64,000 bases of DNA from Enterobacteriaceae endosymbiont of Donacia vulgaris (GCF_012568445.1 NZ_CP046190.1:126293-190292); one strand, 5' to 3'; shown: positions 11,094 through 22,575, counted from the stretch's first letter. Made by a program: numbers and translations. The notes: generated by a model from the sequence alone, not told the origin.

Positions 11094-12410
11094 ATGAACA
11101 AAAAAATACTTATTCTAGGACTTGGATTAACAGGTATATCATGTTTAAATTTTCTTTTAAAAAAAAATATTATACCATCTGTTATGGATATATGTAATTC
11201 TCCGAAATTTATAAAAAAAATACCACCTTATGTTCCATGTCATTTAGGTTTCTTAAAAAAAGATTGGATATTGAATTCACAACTAATAATTTTAAGTCCT
11301 GGTATATCAATATTTAATCATCTTTTATTAGAAGCAAAAAAAAAAGGTATTGAAATAATAGGAGATATAGAATTATTTGCTCGTTATAATACAACACCTA
11401 TAATAGCCATTACGGGAACTAATGGTAAAAGTACTGTTACTAACATGATTGGGAAAATTATGAAAAAAAATAATTTTAATGTTGGTATTGGAGGGAATAT
11501 AGGATATCCAGTATTAGATTTGTTATCTTTTATAAAAGATTTTTATATTTTAGAAATTTCTAGTTTTCAATTAGAAACTATAAAAAAACTTAATATATAT
11601 ATTGCTGTGATGTTAAATATTTCTGAAGATCATATGGATCGATATCCTTTAGGAATTCAACAATATCGTAACTTTAAATTAGGTATTTATAAATATGCTT
11701 CTTTTTGTATATATAATGCTGATAATTTATTATGTTATCCTAAATATTTTGAAAAAAAAAAAAAATATATAACTTTTGGTAAATTTTCTGGGACATATAC
11801 ATTATGTTATGATAAAAAGGATATATATTTGCAAATTAATCATCAAAAAATTTTAAATTTTAATAAAACTAAATTAATTGGTATCCATAATTACTTAAAT
11901 GCTTTAGCTGTATTAGCAGTGACAGATGTATTAAAAATTTCTAAGAAAATTTCTTTAAAACAAATAAGTAATTATTTAAATATGGATCATATATTACAAA
12001 TTATACATATAGAAAATGGAGTAACTTGGATTAATGATTCAAAATCTACAAATATTAGTAGTACTAAAGCTGCTTTAAGATATTTACATAAAAAAAAAAA
12101 AATTTGGTTACTATTAGGGGGATATGACAAAAATTGTAAATTATATTTATTAAAAAAATATTTACAAAAAAAAAATAATATTAATGTTTATTGTTTTGGC
12201 ATGTTAAGAAAAAAAATATTATCTATTTATCCTAAAGCCAAAATAGTCAAAACAATATCTCAAGGAATAGAACAAATAATTAAATTAGTAAAATATGGAG
12301 ATGTTGTATTATTATCCCCTGCTTGTTCTAGTATTGATCAATTCAAAAATTTTAAACATCGTGGAAAAGAATTTATAAAATTAGTTAAAAAATTTCATAA
12401 TTCTAAGTAA
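11094..12410 (+). CDS. murD: UDP-MurNAc-L-Ala:D-Glu ligase MurD
   Basis: Adds D-glutamate to UDP-MurNAc-L-Ala. The open frame reaches back to 11031 inside mraY, but I place the start at the ATG at 11094: it gives MNKKILILGLGLTGIS, matching the family N-terminus, and exactly 438 residues as in E. coli. The ATP-binding motif GTNGKST is near residue 108, and NDSKSTN is in the C-terminal half. Two very long in-frame A runs lie inside the gene (11752-11765, 14 A; 12090-12102, 13 A). ftsW, which normally follows murD, is absent; murG begins 67 bp later. Confidence 0.96.
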   Translation: MNKKILILGLGLTGISCLNFLLKKNIIPSVMDICNSPKFIKKIPPYVPCHLGFLKKDWILNSQLIILSPGISIFNHLLLEAKKKGIEIIGDIELFARYNTTPIIAITGTNGKSTVTNMIGKIMKKNNFNVGIGGNIGYPVLDLLSFIKDFYILEISSFQLETIKKLNIYIAVMLNISEDHMDRYPLGIQQYRNFKLGIYKYASFCIYNADNLLCYPKYFEKKKKYITFGKFSGTYTLCYDKKDIYLQINHQKILNFNKTKLIGIHNYLNALAVLAVTDVLKISKKISLKQISNYLNMDHILQIIHIENGVTWINDSKSTNISSTKAALRYLHKKKKIWLLLGGYDKNCKLYLLKKYLQKKNNINVYCFGMLRKKILSIYPKAKIVKTISQGIEQIIKLVKYGDVVLLSPACSSIDQFKNFKHRGKEFIKLVKKFHNSK

Positions 12411-12477
12411 TATATTTTTATAACAAAATATTATATAATTTCAAATATTTTAATTTATATTAAATTTTTTTAAAAAA

Positions 12478-13545
12478 ATGAAAAAAAATAAAAAAATTAT
12501 TATAGTAGCTGGTGGAACAGGAGGACATATTTATCCAGCTTTAAATATAGCATATAAATTGATAAAAGAAGGATGGGAAGTTCGTTGGTTAGGAACATCA
12601 TCTAGAATGGAATCTAAAATTATTCCTAAAAAAAATATATATATTTATTTAATAAAATTTTCTAGATTTAAAAATAAAAATATTTTTTCTATAATTATTA
12701 CTATAATAAAATTATTAATATCAACTTATAAATCAATTTTAATTTATAAAAATTATAAACCAAATTTAATTTTAACAATGGGAAATTATATTTCTGGTCC
12801 AAGTGGTTTAGCGGCATGGTTATGTAATATACCATTAATCATACATGAACAAAATAGTATTCCTGGTATAACAAATAAAATTTTATCTATAATAGCAACA
12901 GTAAAAATGCAAGCTTATCCTCATACATTAAATAATGCAATATTAGTAGGTAATCCCATAAGTAAAAAAATTATTAAATTATCTTTATATAAAAGATCTA
13001 TTTTAAAAATTCATAAACCAATTCATGTTTTAATTACAGGAGGAAGTCAAGGAGCTAATATAATAAATAAAATAGGTATAGAATTAGCTAAAATTTTAAA
13101 AAATAAAATATCTATTTTACATCAGGTAGGTAAAGGAAATTTTAAAAAAATATTTTATGAATATAAAAAAAATATTATTAATAATTTAATTTTAAAAGAA
13201 TATATAAAAAATATAGATCAAGCATATAAATGGGCTGATATTATTATATGTAGATCAGGAGCAATGACGGTAAGTGAAATTACAGCAATAGGTTTACCTG
13301 CTATTTTTATACCATTTCAACATAAAGATAAACAACAATATTTTAATGCAATGTACTTAAAAAAAATAGGAGCTGCTAAAATTTATGAACAAAATAATTT
13401 AAATATTAATAAAATTGCTAATACTATATTATCTTTAAATACAAAAAAAATTATATATATGGCAAGTAAATCTTATAAATTATCTATAATAAACTCTACA
13501 GAATTAATTTATCAAGAATTAAATAAAATAAAATTAATTAATTAA
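12478..13545 (+). CDS. murG: Lipid II synthase MurG (N-acetylglucosaminyltransferase)
   Basis: Peripheral membrane glycosyltransferase that adds GlcNAc to lipid I to form lipid II. The glycine-rich motif GGTGGHIYPA is at residues 12-21, a second one, GGSQGAN, lies near residue 188, and the donor-binding C-terminal region ends in the ICRSGAMTVSEI and FQHKDKQQ signatures. Length is 355 residues, identical to E. coli. It directly follows murD because ftsW is missing. With MraY it completes lipid II synthesis, so a flippase and a polymerase are expected elsewhere in the genome. Confidence 0.97.
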   Translation: MKKNKKIIIVAGGTGGHIYPALNIAYKLIKEGWEVRWLGTSSRMESKIIPKKNIYIYLIKFSRFKNKNIFSIIITIIKLLISTYKSILIYKNYKPNLILTMGNYISGPSGLAAWLCNIPLIIHEQNSIPGITNKILSIIATVKMQAYPHTLNNAILVGNPISKKIIKLSLYKRSILKIHKPIHVLITGGSQGANIINKIGIELAKILKNKISILHQVGKGNFKKIFYEYKKNIINNLILKEYIKNIDQAYKWADIIICRSGAMTVSEITAIGLPAIFIPFQHKDKQQYFNAMYLKKIGAAKIYEQNNLNINKIANTILSLNTKKIIYMASKSYKLSIINSTELIYQELNKIKLIN

Positions 13546-13571
13546 TTTATACATAAAATGAAATTTAAAAT

Positions 13572-15044
13572 ATGCTTAATAAAAAATTTTTCAAAAAAAT
13601 ACCCAAAATGAAAAATATTCATCATATATATTTTATTGGTATTGGTGGTTCTGGGATGGGAGGTATTGCAACAATTTTAGTAAAACAAGGATATAAAATT
13701 AGTGGTTCAGATTTATTTTCTAATTTCATTACAAAAAAATTAAATTTATTAAATATAAAAATATATTTTAAACATGATGCTAAAAATATTACAAGTGATA
13801 TAGACCTTATTATAATATCTACTGCTATTAAGCATAATAATCCCGAATTAATTGCTGCAAAAAAATTAAATATTACTATACTGAATAGAGCACAAATATT
13901 AGCAGAATTAATGAGATTTTTTTATGGAATAACAATTACAGGAACACATGGAAAAACAACAACTACAGCTTTAATATATAAAATATTTAAATTAGCTAAA
14001 TTAAGTCCTACTTTTATTAATGGAGGTATTTTAAAGTTTTCTGAAGAATACGCACATTTAGGTTCAGGACAGTATTTTATTACAGAAGCAGATGAAAGTA
14101 ATAAATCTTTTTTATATTTAAATCCTATTATAAATATAATTACAAATATTGAAAAAGAACATTTAAATTTTTATAATAATAATATTGAAATTTTAAAAAA
14201 AAATTTTTTAAAATTTTTAAAAAAAATACCGTTTTATGGATGTATAATTATTTGTATAGATAATTTTCATAATTATGATTTAATAAAAAAGAATAAAAAT
14301 ATTTTAAAACAAAATATTATTACCTATGGATTTAATAAAAATGCTGATATTCAATTATATAATTATCAACAAAATAATTATAGATGTAGATTTTCTTTAT
14401 TAGAAAAAAAAAAAAATTTATCTATAAAAATAAATTTAAATATTCCTGGATATCATAATGCTTTAAATGCAACAGCTGCATTTGCAATATCATCTTATAT
14501 TGGTTTAGATTATTCTATAATTATAAAATCTTTAAAAAATTTTGAAGGTATTAAAAGAAGATTTGATATTTTAGGTATTTTATTGCCACATAAAAACATA
14601 AAATGTAAAAAAAATATAATTGTTATTGATGATTACGGACATCATCCAACTGAAATAAATATGACTATTAAAACAGCACGACAAATATGGCCAAATAGAA
14701 AATTAATAATGATTTTTCAACCTCATCGTTATTCTAGAATTAGTAATTTATTAACTGAATTTATAAAAATATTATCTAAAGTTGATACATTATTTATTTT
14801 AGAAGTTTATGCTGCAGGTGAAATACCAATTAAAAATGCTAATAGTGAATATTTAACTAAACAAATAAAAAAATTAGGTATAATTAATCCTATTTTAATT
14901 AAATTAAAAAATTATTATGATATTATGAATAATATTTATGTACAATTAAAAGGTAATACAGTATTAATTTTTCAAGGAGCTGGAGATATAAATAATATTT
15001 CATCATTATTAATGAAAAATAAATCCCAAAATTTAAAAAATTAA
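13572..15044 (+). CDS. murC: UDP-MurNAc:L-alanine ligase MurC
   Basis: First Mur ligase, adding L-Ala to UDP-MurNAc. The nucleotide-binding motif GIGGSGMGGIA is near residue 22 and the ATP motif GTHGKTTTT near residue 124; YGHHPTEI and FQPHRYSR follow in the C-terminal domain. Length is 490 residues (E. coli 491). A 13-A run lies in the gene at about 14404-14416 and is in frame. The gene sits 26 bp after murG and 38 bp before ddlB, in E. coli order. Confidence 0.97.
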   Translation: MLNKKFFKKIPKMKNIHHIYFIGIGGSGMGGIATILVKQGYKISGSDLFSNFITKKLNLLNIKIYFKHDAKNITSDIDLIIISTAIKHNNPELIAAKKLNITILNRAQILAELMRFFYGITITGTHGKTTTTALIYKIFKLAKLSPTFINGGILKFSEEYAHLGSGQYFITEADESNKSFLYLNPIINIITNIEKEHLNFYNNNIEILKKNFLKFLKKIPFYGCIIICIDNFHNYDLIKKNKNILKQNIITYGFNKNADIQLYNYQQNNYRCRFSLLEKKKNLSIKINLNIPGYHNALNATAAFAISSYIGLDYSIIIKSLKNFEGIKRRFDILGILLPHKNIKCKKNIIVIDDYGHHPTEINMTIKTARQIWPNRKLIMIFQPHRYSRISNLLTEFIKILSKVDTLFILEVYAAGEIPIKNANSEYLTKQIKKLGIINPILIKLKNYYDIMNNIYVQLKGNTVLIFQGAGDINNISSLLMKNKSQNLKN

Positions 15045-15082
15045 ATAATAATAAATCATTATCATAAATTTAAATAAAAATT

Positions 15083-16006
15083 ATGTCTAAAAAAATAGCT
15101 GTTTTATTCGGAGGTAATTCTCCAGAAAGAGAAATTTCTTTAAAATCTGGTAAAAAAATTTTAAATGCTTTATTAAAATCAGGAATAAATGCTATTGGTA
15201 TAGATCCAATAAATTTCCCATTATTATATCTAAATAAATATAAATTTAAAAAAATTTTTATATCCTTACATGGGAAAGGAGGAGAAGATGGTACTATTCA
15301 AGGTATATTAGATTATCTTAATATTCCTTATACTGGAAGTAATTTATTAGCTTCTGCAATTACTATGAATAAATTTCTTACAAAAACTATTTGGAATGAA
15401 TATGGATTACCAGTTATTTATCCTCATTATTTATTAAATAAAAAAAAGTTTATAAAATCTAATTATTTAGAAATTGAAAAAAAAATTTTGAAATTAAATT
15501 TACCTGTATTTATAAAACCTAACTGTAATGGTTCTAGTTTAGGTATTTCAAAAGTTCATCATTTAGATGATTTATTTAATGCAATAGAAAAATCATTTAT
15601 ATATAGTGATGATATTTTAATTGAAAAATATATAAAAGGAGAAGAATATACAGTAGGAATTTTAGATAAAAATATTTTGCCTCCTATAAAAATAGAATAT
15701 CCTGGTTCTTTTTATAATTATCAAGCAAAATATTATTTAAATACTACTAAATATTATTGCCCTAGTGGATTAAATAAAAATAAAGAAAAAGAATTAAAAA
15801 ATATAGTTTTAAAAGCATGGAATGTAGTAAAATGTAAAACATGGGGGAGAATTGATGTTATTTTAGATGAAAATCAAAAATTTAAATTATTAGAAATAAA
15901 TACAATACCTGGAATGACGTCTCATAGTTTATATCCTATTGCAGCAAAAAAAATAGGATTATCTTTTTATGATTTAGTTTTAAAAATTTTAAATATAAAT
16001 AAATAA
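15083..16006 (+). CDS. ddlB: D-alanine-D-alanine ligase
   Basis: ATP-grasp enzyme that makes the D-Ala-D-Ala dipeptide used by MurF. Family signatures are present in order: FGGNSPEREISL at the N-terminus, LHGKGGEDGTIQG near residue 62, the ATP-grasp lysine in FIKPNCNGSSLGI, and LEINTIPGMTSHS near the C-terminus. Length is 307 residues (E. coli DdlB 306). Position at the end of the mur series identifies the DdlB type. In relatives ftsQ, ftsA, ftsZ and lpxC come next; here all four are gone and the next gene is a small convergent one. Confidence 0.95.
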   Translation: MSKKIAVLFGGNSPEREISLKSGKKILNALLKSGINAIGIDPINFPLLYLNKYKFKKIFISLHGKGGEDGTIQGILDYLNIPYTGSNLLASAITMNKFLTKTIWNEYGLPVIYPHYLLNKKKFIKSNYLEIEKKILKLNLPVFIKPNCNGSSLGISKVHHLDDLFNAIEKSFIYSDDILIEKYIKGEEYTVGILDKNILPPIKIEYPGSFYNYQAKYYLNTTKYYCPSGLNKNKEKELKNIVLKAWNVVKCKTWGRIDVILDENQKFKLLEINTIPGMTSHSLYPIAAKKIGLSFYDLVLKILNINK

Positions 16007-16036
16007 AAAATTGTATTTAATACATTATATTTATTC

Positions 16037-16513
16037 TTAATAATATGTAATTTTAATAAATTTTTTTATTATATGTTTTAATTTTTTAGGACTTTTTTCT
16101 GCAATATTTAATAATAAATTAGTACTATATTTACTTAATATTTTTTTTTTAAATTTATATTTAGTAATATTATTAACAAATGTTTTTTTAAAAAAAATAG
16201 GATTAATTTTAATATCTATCTCTTTTAGAGAGGGAATAATATTTTTTTTTAAATAACATAAAATATTTGATTTTTCAGATAAAAATCTAATCATAGAACT
16301 AGCATTATATGTTTCTATAATTAAAATATTATTTTTTAAATTTCTAACATTATACCATTTACGTAAATGTAAAGGTAAATGTTTTTTAAGAAAATTATCA
16401 ATTTTGATTAAAATATCTGTATGTATATATATATTATATAATATATTGTTATCAGATGAGTAGTATTTTTTTTTAAAAATTTTATTAATTGATAATAATT
16501 GATTATTACGCAT
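16037..16513 (-). CDS. DUF721 / DciA-like small protein
   Basis: A 158-residue basic protein with no enzyme motif. The central part, roughly residues 35-110 (HLPLHLRKWYNV, then a region with ASSMIRFLSEKS and IPSLKEIDIKINP), resembles the DUF721/DciA-like protein that many gammaproteobacteria encode beside secA. In species without DnaC, DciA helps load the replicative helicase DnaB; what the enterobacterial version does is not settled. The remainder is AT-driven Lys/Ile/Asn sequence. It is convergent with ddlB and divergent from secA, in the slot where ftsQAZ, lpxC and secM are found in E. coli. The family assignment is from memory of the motif and the neighbourhood only. Confidence 0.6.
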   Translation of the reverse strand: MRNNQLLSINKIFKKKYYSSDNNILYNIYIHTDILIKIDNFLKKHLPLHLRKWYNVRNLKNNILIIETYNASSMIRFLSEKSNILCYLKKNIIPSLKEIDIKINPIFFKKTFVNNITKYKFKKKILSKYSTNLLLNIAEKSPKKLKHIIKKFIKITYY

Positions 16514-16628
16514 TATTTTATCCCTTAATTTTTTTATAAAAAATTATATATATTTTTTTTATTTTGTTAAAATAAATAATAATTAATATTTATAATTATA
16601 CAAATATCTTTTTATTAAGAGTATTTAT

Positions 16629-19373
16629 ATGTTAAAAAAAATTTTTACTAAAATTTTTGGTAGTAATAATGATCATGTTTTACGACGTATTCAAAAAACA
16701 GTAAATATTATTAATGAGATGGAATCAGAATTTGAAAAATTAACTAATTTTGAATTACAAAATAAAACTTTATTTTTAAAAGAAAAATTAAATAATAATT
16801 ATTCTTTAGAAAATATTTTACCGGAAGCTTTTGCAACGGTTAGAGAAGCTAGTAAAAGAATATTTGGTATGCGTCCTTTTGACGTTCAATTAATGGGAGG
16901 TATTGTATTAAATAATAATTGTGTTGCAGAAATGAAAACTGGAGAAGGAAAAACTTTAACATCTACATTACCCGCTTACTTAAATGCCCTTACCGGTAAG
17001 GGAGTACATATAGTTACTGTTAATGATTATTTAGCTCAACGAGATGCTTTAAATAATAAAGTATTATTTAAATTTTTAGGATTAACTGTAGGTATTAATA
17101 TATCTTCTATGTCATTAGAAGAAAAAAGAAATTCTTATCAAGCAGATATTACTTACGGGACTAATAATGAATATGGTTTTGATTTTTTAAAAGATAATAT
17201 GGTGTTTGATCACATTAATAAAGTACAACGTGGTTTACATTATGCGATTATAGATGAAGTTGATTCAATATTAATTGATGAAGCTCGTACTCCTTTAATT
17301 ATTTCAGGACCTGCAGAAGATAGTTCAGAGTTATATATAAAAATAAATAATATTATACCTAAATTAATCTATCAGTCTAAAGAAGATTCTAATTCTTATA
17401 AAGGAAAGGGACATTATTTTATAGATGAAAAATCTCGTCAGGCATATTTAACAGAAAAAGGTTTAATATATTTGGAAAAAATACTTATAGATGAAAAAAT
17501 AATATATAAAAGCGAATCTCTATATTCTAGTAAAAATATTATTATTTTACATCATATTATTTCTGCTTTAAGAGCACATAATCTATTTAAAAAAAATGTG
17601 GATTATATTTTAAAAAATAATAAAATAATAATAGTAGATGAACATACCGGAAGATTAATGGAAGGGAGAAGATGGTCAGATGGATTACATCAAGCAATAG
17701 AAGCAAAAGAAAATGTAAAGATTAATAATGAAAATCAAACTTTAGCATCTATTACATTTCAAAATTATTTTAGATTATATAAAAAATTATCTGGTATGAC
17801 TGGAACTGCTAGTACAGAATCTTTTGAATTTAAAGAAATTTATAAGTTAGATACAATAATAATTCCGACTAATAAACCTATGATTAGAAAAGATTTATCT
17901 GATTTAATTTATTTAACTGAAAAAGAAAAAATAAAAGCAATAATTACAGATATAAAAAAAAAACATTGTAAAGGACAACCTATTTTAGTAGGAACTGTTT
18001 CAATTAAAAAATCAGAATTAATTTCTCAAAAATTAAAAAAAATAGGTATAAAACATAATGTTTTAAATGCTAAATTTCATGCTAGAGAAGCAGAAATAAT
18101 ATCAAAAGCAGGTATGAAATATGCAGTAACAATTGCAACTAATATGGCTGGTAGGGGTACAGATATTGTTTTAGGTGGTATATTTATATTAGATAATAAA
18201 TTTAGTTTAAACAAATTAAAAAATTTAAAATTACAATGGAAAATGAAACATGATGAAATTGTAAAATTAGGTGGTTTATATGTTATTGGTACTGAACGTC
18301 ATGAAGCGAGAAGAATTGATAATCAATTAAGAGGACGTTCTGGTAGACAAGGAGATAAAGGTATGTCAAGATTTTATTTATCAATGGAAGATTCTTTAAT
18401 GCGTATTTTTGCTCCTAAAAATATGTTATTTTTAATGCAAAAATTAGGAATGAAATATAATGATTATATTGAACATCCTTGGATAACAAAAGCTATATCT
18501 AAAGCACAAAAAAAAGTAGAAAATTATAATTTTGAAATACGTAAACAATTACTTGAATATGATGATGTAATAAATGATCAACGTTTATTAATATATTCAC
18601 AAAGAAATAAATTATTAAAAACATCACAAATTGATCAAATAATTAAAAATTTTAGAATCGATATATTTACAAAAATAATAGATAAGTATATAAAATCTAA
18701 TTATTTTATTAAAGAAAAATGGAGTTTAAAAGAACTTAAAATTCATTTTTTTAATATTTTTAATTTAAACTTACCAATACAAAATTGGATAAATATATTT
18801 AAAGAAAAAAATAAAAAAAAAATTAATAAAAATTATTTATTAAAAAAAATTATTAATTTTTCAGAAAAAGAATATTTGAAAAAAATAAATAATTTAAAAA
18901 TAAAAGATATAAAAATTGCTGAAAAAAATATTATTTTAAAAATTTTAGATGATTTATGGAAAGAACATCTTTCTTCAATAGAATATTTAAAACAAGGTAT
19001 ACATTTAAGAGGTTATGCACAACAAGATCCTAAACAAGAATATAAAAAAGAATCTTTTTATATGTTTAAAATAATGTTAAATAATTTAAAAAAAGAAGTT
19101 ATTATTACTTTAAGTAAATCAGAAAATGATATAGTAAATGATTATTATAAACTTTCAAATATCTTAGAAAATACTGAAGTTATTAATAAAAATATAAAAA
19201 ATAATAATTTAATAATTATAAAAAAAGTAGCTAATGCTTATATAAATAAAGATAATAAATATTTAAACAATTTAAATAATATAAATTTTATAAAAAAAAA
19301 AATAGGTAGAAATGAGAAATGTCCTTGTCATTCAGGTAAAAAATATAAATTTTGTCATGGCTTAATAATTTAA
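16629..19373 (+). CDS. secA: Preprotein translocase ATPase SecA
   Basis: Motor that drives secretory proteins through SecYEG. The first nucleotide-binding fold has MKTGEGKT near residue 102 and DEVDS near residue 209; the second fold includes [10 protein letters not shown] and the RGRSGRQGD motif. The C-terminus keeps the zinc/SecB-binding motif [13 protein letters not shown]. Length is 914 residues (E. coli 901), so this is a full protein. secM, which regulates secA translation in E. coli, is absent upstream: the 115-bp gap encodes no arrest peptide. It pairs functionally with lepB (40356) and with the secreted proteins SurA, OmpA and PotD in this window. Confidence 0.97.
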   Translation: MLKKIFTKIFGSNNDHVLRRIQKTVNIINEMESEFEKLTNFELQNKTLFLKEKLNNNYSLENILPEAFATVREASKRIFGMRPFDVQLMGGIVLNNNCVAEMKTGEGKTLTSTLPAYLNALTGKGVHIVTVNDYLAQRDALNNKVLFKFLGLTVGINISSMSLEEKRNSYQADITYGTNNEYGFDFLKDNMVFDHINKVQRGLHYAIIDEVDSILIDEARTPLIISGPAEDSSELYIKINNIIPKLIYQSKEDSNSYKGKGHYFIDEKSRQAYLTEKGLIYLEKILIDEKIIYKSESLYSSKNIIILHHIISALRAHNLFKKNVDYILKNNKIIIVDEHTGRLMEGRRWSDGLHQAIEAKENVKINNENQTLASITFQNYFRLYKKLSGMTGTASTESFEFKEIYKLDTIIIPTNKPMIRKDLSDLIYLTEKEKIKAIITDIKKKHCKGQPILVGTVSIKKSELISQKLKKIGIKHNVLNAKFHAREAEIISKAGMKYAVTIATNMAGRGTDIVLGGIFILDNKFSLNKLKNLKLQWKMKHDEIVKLGGLYVIGTERHEARRIDNQLRGRSGRQGDKGMSRFYLSMEDSLMRIFAPKNMLFLMQKLGMKYNDYIEHPWITKAISKAQKKVENYNFEIRKQLLEYDDVINDQRLLIYSQRNKLLKTSQIDQIIKNFRIDIFTKIIDKYIKSNYFIKEKWSLKELKIHFFNIFNLNLPIQNWINIFKEKNKKKINKNYLLKKIINFSEKEYLKKINNLKIKDIKIAEKNIILKILDDLWKEHLSSIEYLKQGIHLRGYAQQDPKQEYKKESFYMFKIMLNNLKKEVIITLSKSENDIVNDYYKLSNILENTEVINKNIKNNNLIIIKKVANAYINKDNKYLNNLNNINFIKKKIGRNEKCPCHSGKKYKFCHGLII

Positions 19374-19381
19374 TAATTTTA

Positions 19382-19429
19382 ATAATAGAGAATATAAAAA
19401 ATAAATTTATTTTTTATACCCTCTATTAT
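19382..19429. terminator. Bidirectional terminator between secA and dnaJ
   Basis: Inverted repeat between the convergent secA and dnaJ stops. The outer arms ATAATAGAG (19382-19390) and CTCTATTAT (19421-19429) are exactly complementary, and an inner AT-rich arm pair extends the stem. It begins 9 bp after the secA stop and ends 2 bp before the dnaJ stop, a placement that suits both genes. Confidence 0.7.
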
Positions 19430-19431
19430 AA

Positions 19432-20535
19432 TTAATTTGTAATATTATAAAAAAAATTTTTAATTAAAATTAAAAATTTTTCTATTTTAGGATTATTTTT
19501 ATAATTAAAACTTTTATTTAATTGATATAAAATATTTTTTTGTTCATTATTTAAATTAATTGGAGTTTCGACTATTATTTTACATAATAAATCACCGACA
19601 TTACTATTTCTTCTAATAGATTTTACTCCCTTATTACGTATTCTAAGTATTTTACCTGTCTGAGTACCTTCTGGTATTTTTAATTTTACATAACCATTTA
19701 ATGTAGGTATTTTTATATTTCCACCTAATATTGCTGTAATAAAATTTATAGGTAATTCACAATATAAATTATTACCTTCTCTAATAAAAAGAGAATGTTT
19801 TTTAATTTTAATATCTATGTATAAATCTCCTGACTGTGCACCATGTTCGCCTAATTCTCCTTCTCCATTTAATCTAATACGATCTCCATTATTAATACCA
19901 CTTGGAATTTTTATTGATAAAGTCTTATAAGTTTCTAATTTACCTTGACTTTTACAATAAAAACAAGGATTTTTAATAAAATTACCTTTTCCATGACATC
20001 TTGGACATGTTTGTTGAACAGTGAAAAAACCTTGACTCATTTGTATTTGTCCATAACCATTACATGTATTACATTTTTGTAATGATCCTTGTGAACCTGT
20101 TCCATTACAATAATTACAATTTTTTAAAATTGGGATATTTATTTTTTTAGTAATCCCTTTTATTGCTTCTTCTAATGAAATTTCAATTAAATATTTTAAA
20201 TCAGATCCTTTTCTAGATTTATTTTTAGTTCTTGAACTACCTCCAAATATATCTCCAAAAACATCTCCAAAAATATCACTAAAATCAGTTGTATTACTTA
20301 TATTTTCTTGTTCAAAAGCAGAATGTCCATATTGATCATAAGCAGCTCTTTTTTTTGAATCACTTAAAATCTCATAAGCTTGTTTTACTTCTTTAAACTT
20401 ATTTTCAGCATTTTTATTTCCGAGATTACGATCTGGATGAAATTTTATAGCTAAACGTTTATATGCTCTTTTAATTTCACGATCTTCAGCATTTTTAGTA
20501 ATACCTAAAATATCATAATAATCTTTTTTTGACAT
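19432..20535 (-). CDS. dnaJ: Chaperone DnaJ (Hsp40)
   Basis: Co-chaperone that stimulates the DnaK ATPase and delivers unfolded substrates. The J domain is at residues 1-70 with HPD at 33-35, a short Gly/Phe region follows, and the zinc domain has four CxxCxGxG-type repeats ([24 protein letters not shown], and CFYCKSQG, in which the first Gly position is Ser-Gln). The C-terminal substrate domain is intact to about residue 340. Length is 367 residues (E. coli 376). It lies 129 bp downstream of dnaK in the same orientation and is probably transcribed from the dnaK heat-shock promoter. Confidence 0.97.
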   Translation of the reverse strand: MSKKDYYDILGITKNAEDREIKRAYKRLAIKFHPDRNLGNKNAENKFKEVKQAYEILSDSKKRAAYDQYGHSAFEQENISNTTDFSDIFGDVFGDIFGGSSRTKNKSRKGSDLKYLIEISLEEAIKGITKKINIPILKNCNYCNGTGSQGSLQKCNTCNGYGQIQMSQGFFTVQQTCPRCHGKGNFIKNPCFYCKSQGKLETYKTLSIKIPSGINNGDRIRLNGEGELGEHGAQSGDLYIDIKIKKHSLFIREGNNLYCELPINFITAILGGNIKIPTLNGYVKLKIPEGTQTGKILRIRNKGVKSIRRNSNVGDLLCKIIVETPINLNNEQKNILYQLNKSFNYKNNPKIEKFLILIKNFFYNITN

Positions 20536-20664
20536 AATAAATTATTGTCCTAATCTTTATCTTTAATTCCATAATTTTATTAATATTTTTTATTTATAAA
20601 AGACAAATAATAGTAATAATATAATTTAATAATTTAATAATTTATTGATAAGATTATTAAACAA

Positions 20665-22575
20665 TTATTTTTTTTTATCTTTAACTTCTTCAAATTCAGC
20701 ATCAACAACTTCATTTTCTTGATTTGCAGTTTTTTTATTATCTTGTCCTGTATTAGTATTTTCATTACTATTTAAATTCATAATTTTACTAGATACTTCA
20801 ATTAATTTTTGTATTTTTGTTTGTATATCATTTTTATCTTCTTGTTTAAGTGATTTATTTAATTCATTAATTGAATTTTTTATTAATTTTTTATCTTCTT
20901 GTTGAATTTGATTATCTACTTCTTTTAATTTTTTTTCAGTATTATGTATAAGTTGATCACCTTCATTACGGATTTTGACTAATTCTTCAAAAAGACGATC
21001 AGATTCAGAATTAGCTTCAGCATCTCTTATCATTTTTTCTACTTCATCTTTATTTAATCCTGATGATGCTTGTATTGTAATTTTTTGTTCTTGACCACTT
21101 TTTTTGTCTTTAGCTGAAACATGTAAAATACCATCTGCATCTATATCAAAAGTTACTTCTATTTGTGGTATTCCTCGAGGAGCAGGACTAATACCATCTA
21201 AATTAAATTGTCCTAAAGACTTATTATCATTTGCTCTTTTACGTTCTCCTTGTAAAATATGTATTGTAACAGAAGATTGATTATTTTCAGCTGTTGAAAA
21301 AACTTGACTATGTTTAGTAGGGATAGTAGTATTTTTATTTATTAATGGAGTCATTATTCCACCAATAGTTTCTATACCTAAAGATAAAGGAGTAACATCT
21401 AATAATAAAACATCTTTAACATCTCCTGCTAATACTCCACCTTGTACTGCTGCACCGATAGCTACTGCTTCATCAGGGTTAACATCTTTTCTTGGTTCTT
21501 TACCAAAAAATTTTGCTACTTTATTTTGTACCATAGGCATACGAGTTTGTCCACCAACTAAAATTACATCATTAATATCAGAAGAAGATAAATTAGCATC
21601 TTTTAAAGCTATTTTTAAAGGTTTTATGGATTGATTTATTAAATCTTCTACTAAAGATTCTAATTTAGCTCTAGTTAATTTAATGTTTAAATGTTTTGGA
21701 CCTGAAGCATTTGCAGTAATATATGGTAAATTTACATCTGTTTGTTGTGTTGAAGATAATTCTATTTTAGCTTTTTCTGAAGCTTCTTTTAATCTTTGCA
21801 TTGCTAAAGGATCATTTTTTAAATCTATTCCTTGATCTTTCTTAAATTCTGTTACTAAATAATTAATAATACGACTATCAAAATCTTCTCCTCCTAAATG
21901 AGTATCACCATTAGTAGATAATACTTCAAAAGTTTTTTCACCATCCACATCATCTATTTCAATTATAGAAATATCAAAAGTTCCTCCACCTAAATCATAT
22001 ACAGCTATTATACGATTACCTTTTCCTTTATCTAATCCGTATGCTAATGCTGCTGCTGTAGGTTCATTAATAATTCTTTTTACTTCTAACCCAGCTATTC
22101 TTCCTGCATCTTTAGTAGCTTGACGTTGAGCATCATTAAAATAAGCAGGTACTGTAATAACTGCTTCTTTAATTTTAGTACCTAAAAAATCTTCAGCTGT
22201 TTTCTTCATTTTTTTTAAAATTTCAGCAGAAATTTGAGGTGGTGCCATTTTTTTCCCTTTAATATCTATCCATGCATCTCCATTATCAGATCTAATTATT
22301 TTATAAGGCATTATTTTTATGTCACGTTGTACTTCTTTATCATTAAATTTTCGACCAATTAATCTTTTAATAGCAAAAAGAGTGTTTTGAGGATTTGTAA
22401 CTGCTTGACGTTTTGCTGGTTGTCCTACTAAAATTTCACCATCTTGGGTATAAGCAATAACAGAAGGTGTAGTTCTATCTCCTTCAGCATTTTCTAAAAC
22501 ACGAGGTTTATTTCCATCAATAATTGCTACACAAGAATTTGTTGTACCTAAATCAATACCAATTATTTTACTCAT
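20665..22575 (-). CDS. dnaK: Chaperone DnaK (Hsp70)
   Basis: Major ATP-dependent cytosolic chaperone. The ATPase domain starts with [13 protein letters not shown] and contains [11 protein letters not shown] near residue 195; the substrate-binding domain follows from about residue 390 and the lid ends in a short acidic/Lys tail. Length is 636 residues (E. coli 638). Codon use is visibly richer in G and C and the protein much better conserved than its neighbours, as expected for an abundant chaperone. A sigma-32-type promoter lies about 120 bp upstream (22692-22719). grpE is not in this window. Confidence 0.98.
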   Translation of the reverse strand: MSKIIGIDLGTTNSCVAIIDGNKPRVLENAEGDRTTPSVIAYTQDGEILVGQPAKRQAVTNPQNTLFAIKRLIGRKFNDKEVQRDIKIMPYKIIRSDNGDAWIDIKGKKMAPPQISAEILKKMKKTAEDFLGTKIKEAVITVPAYFNDAQRQATKDAGRIAGLEVKRIINEPTAAALAYGLDKGKGNRIIAVYDLGGGTFDISIIEIDDVDGEKTFEVLSTNGDTHLGGEDFDSRIINYLVTEFKKDQGIDLKNDPLAMQRLKEASEKAKIELSSTQQTDVNLPYITANASGPKHLNIKLTRAKLESLVEDLINQSIKPLKIALKDANLSSSDINDVILVGGQTRMPMVQNKVAKFFGKEPRKDVNPDEAVAIGAAVQGGVLAGDVKDVLLLDVTPLSLGIETIGGIMTPLINKNTTIPTKHSQVFSTAENNQSSVTIHILQGERKRANDNKSLGQFNLDGISPAPRGIPQIEVTFDIDADGILHVSAKDKKSGQEQKITIQASSGLNKDEVEKMIRDAEANSESDRLFEELVKIRNEGDQLIHNTEKKLKEVDNQIQQEDKKLIKNSINELNKSLKQEDKNDIQTKIQKLIEVSSKIMNLNSNENTNTGQDNKKTANQENEVVDAEFEEVKDKKK

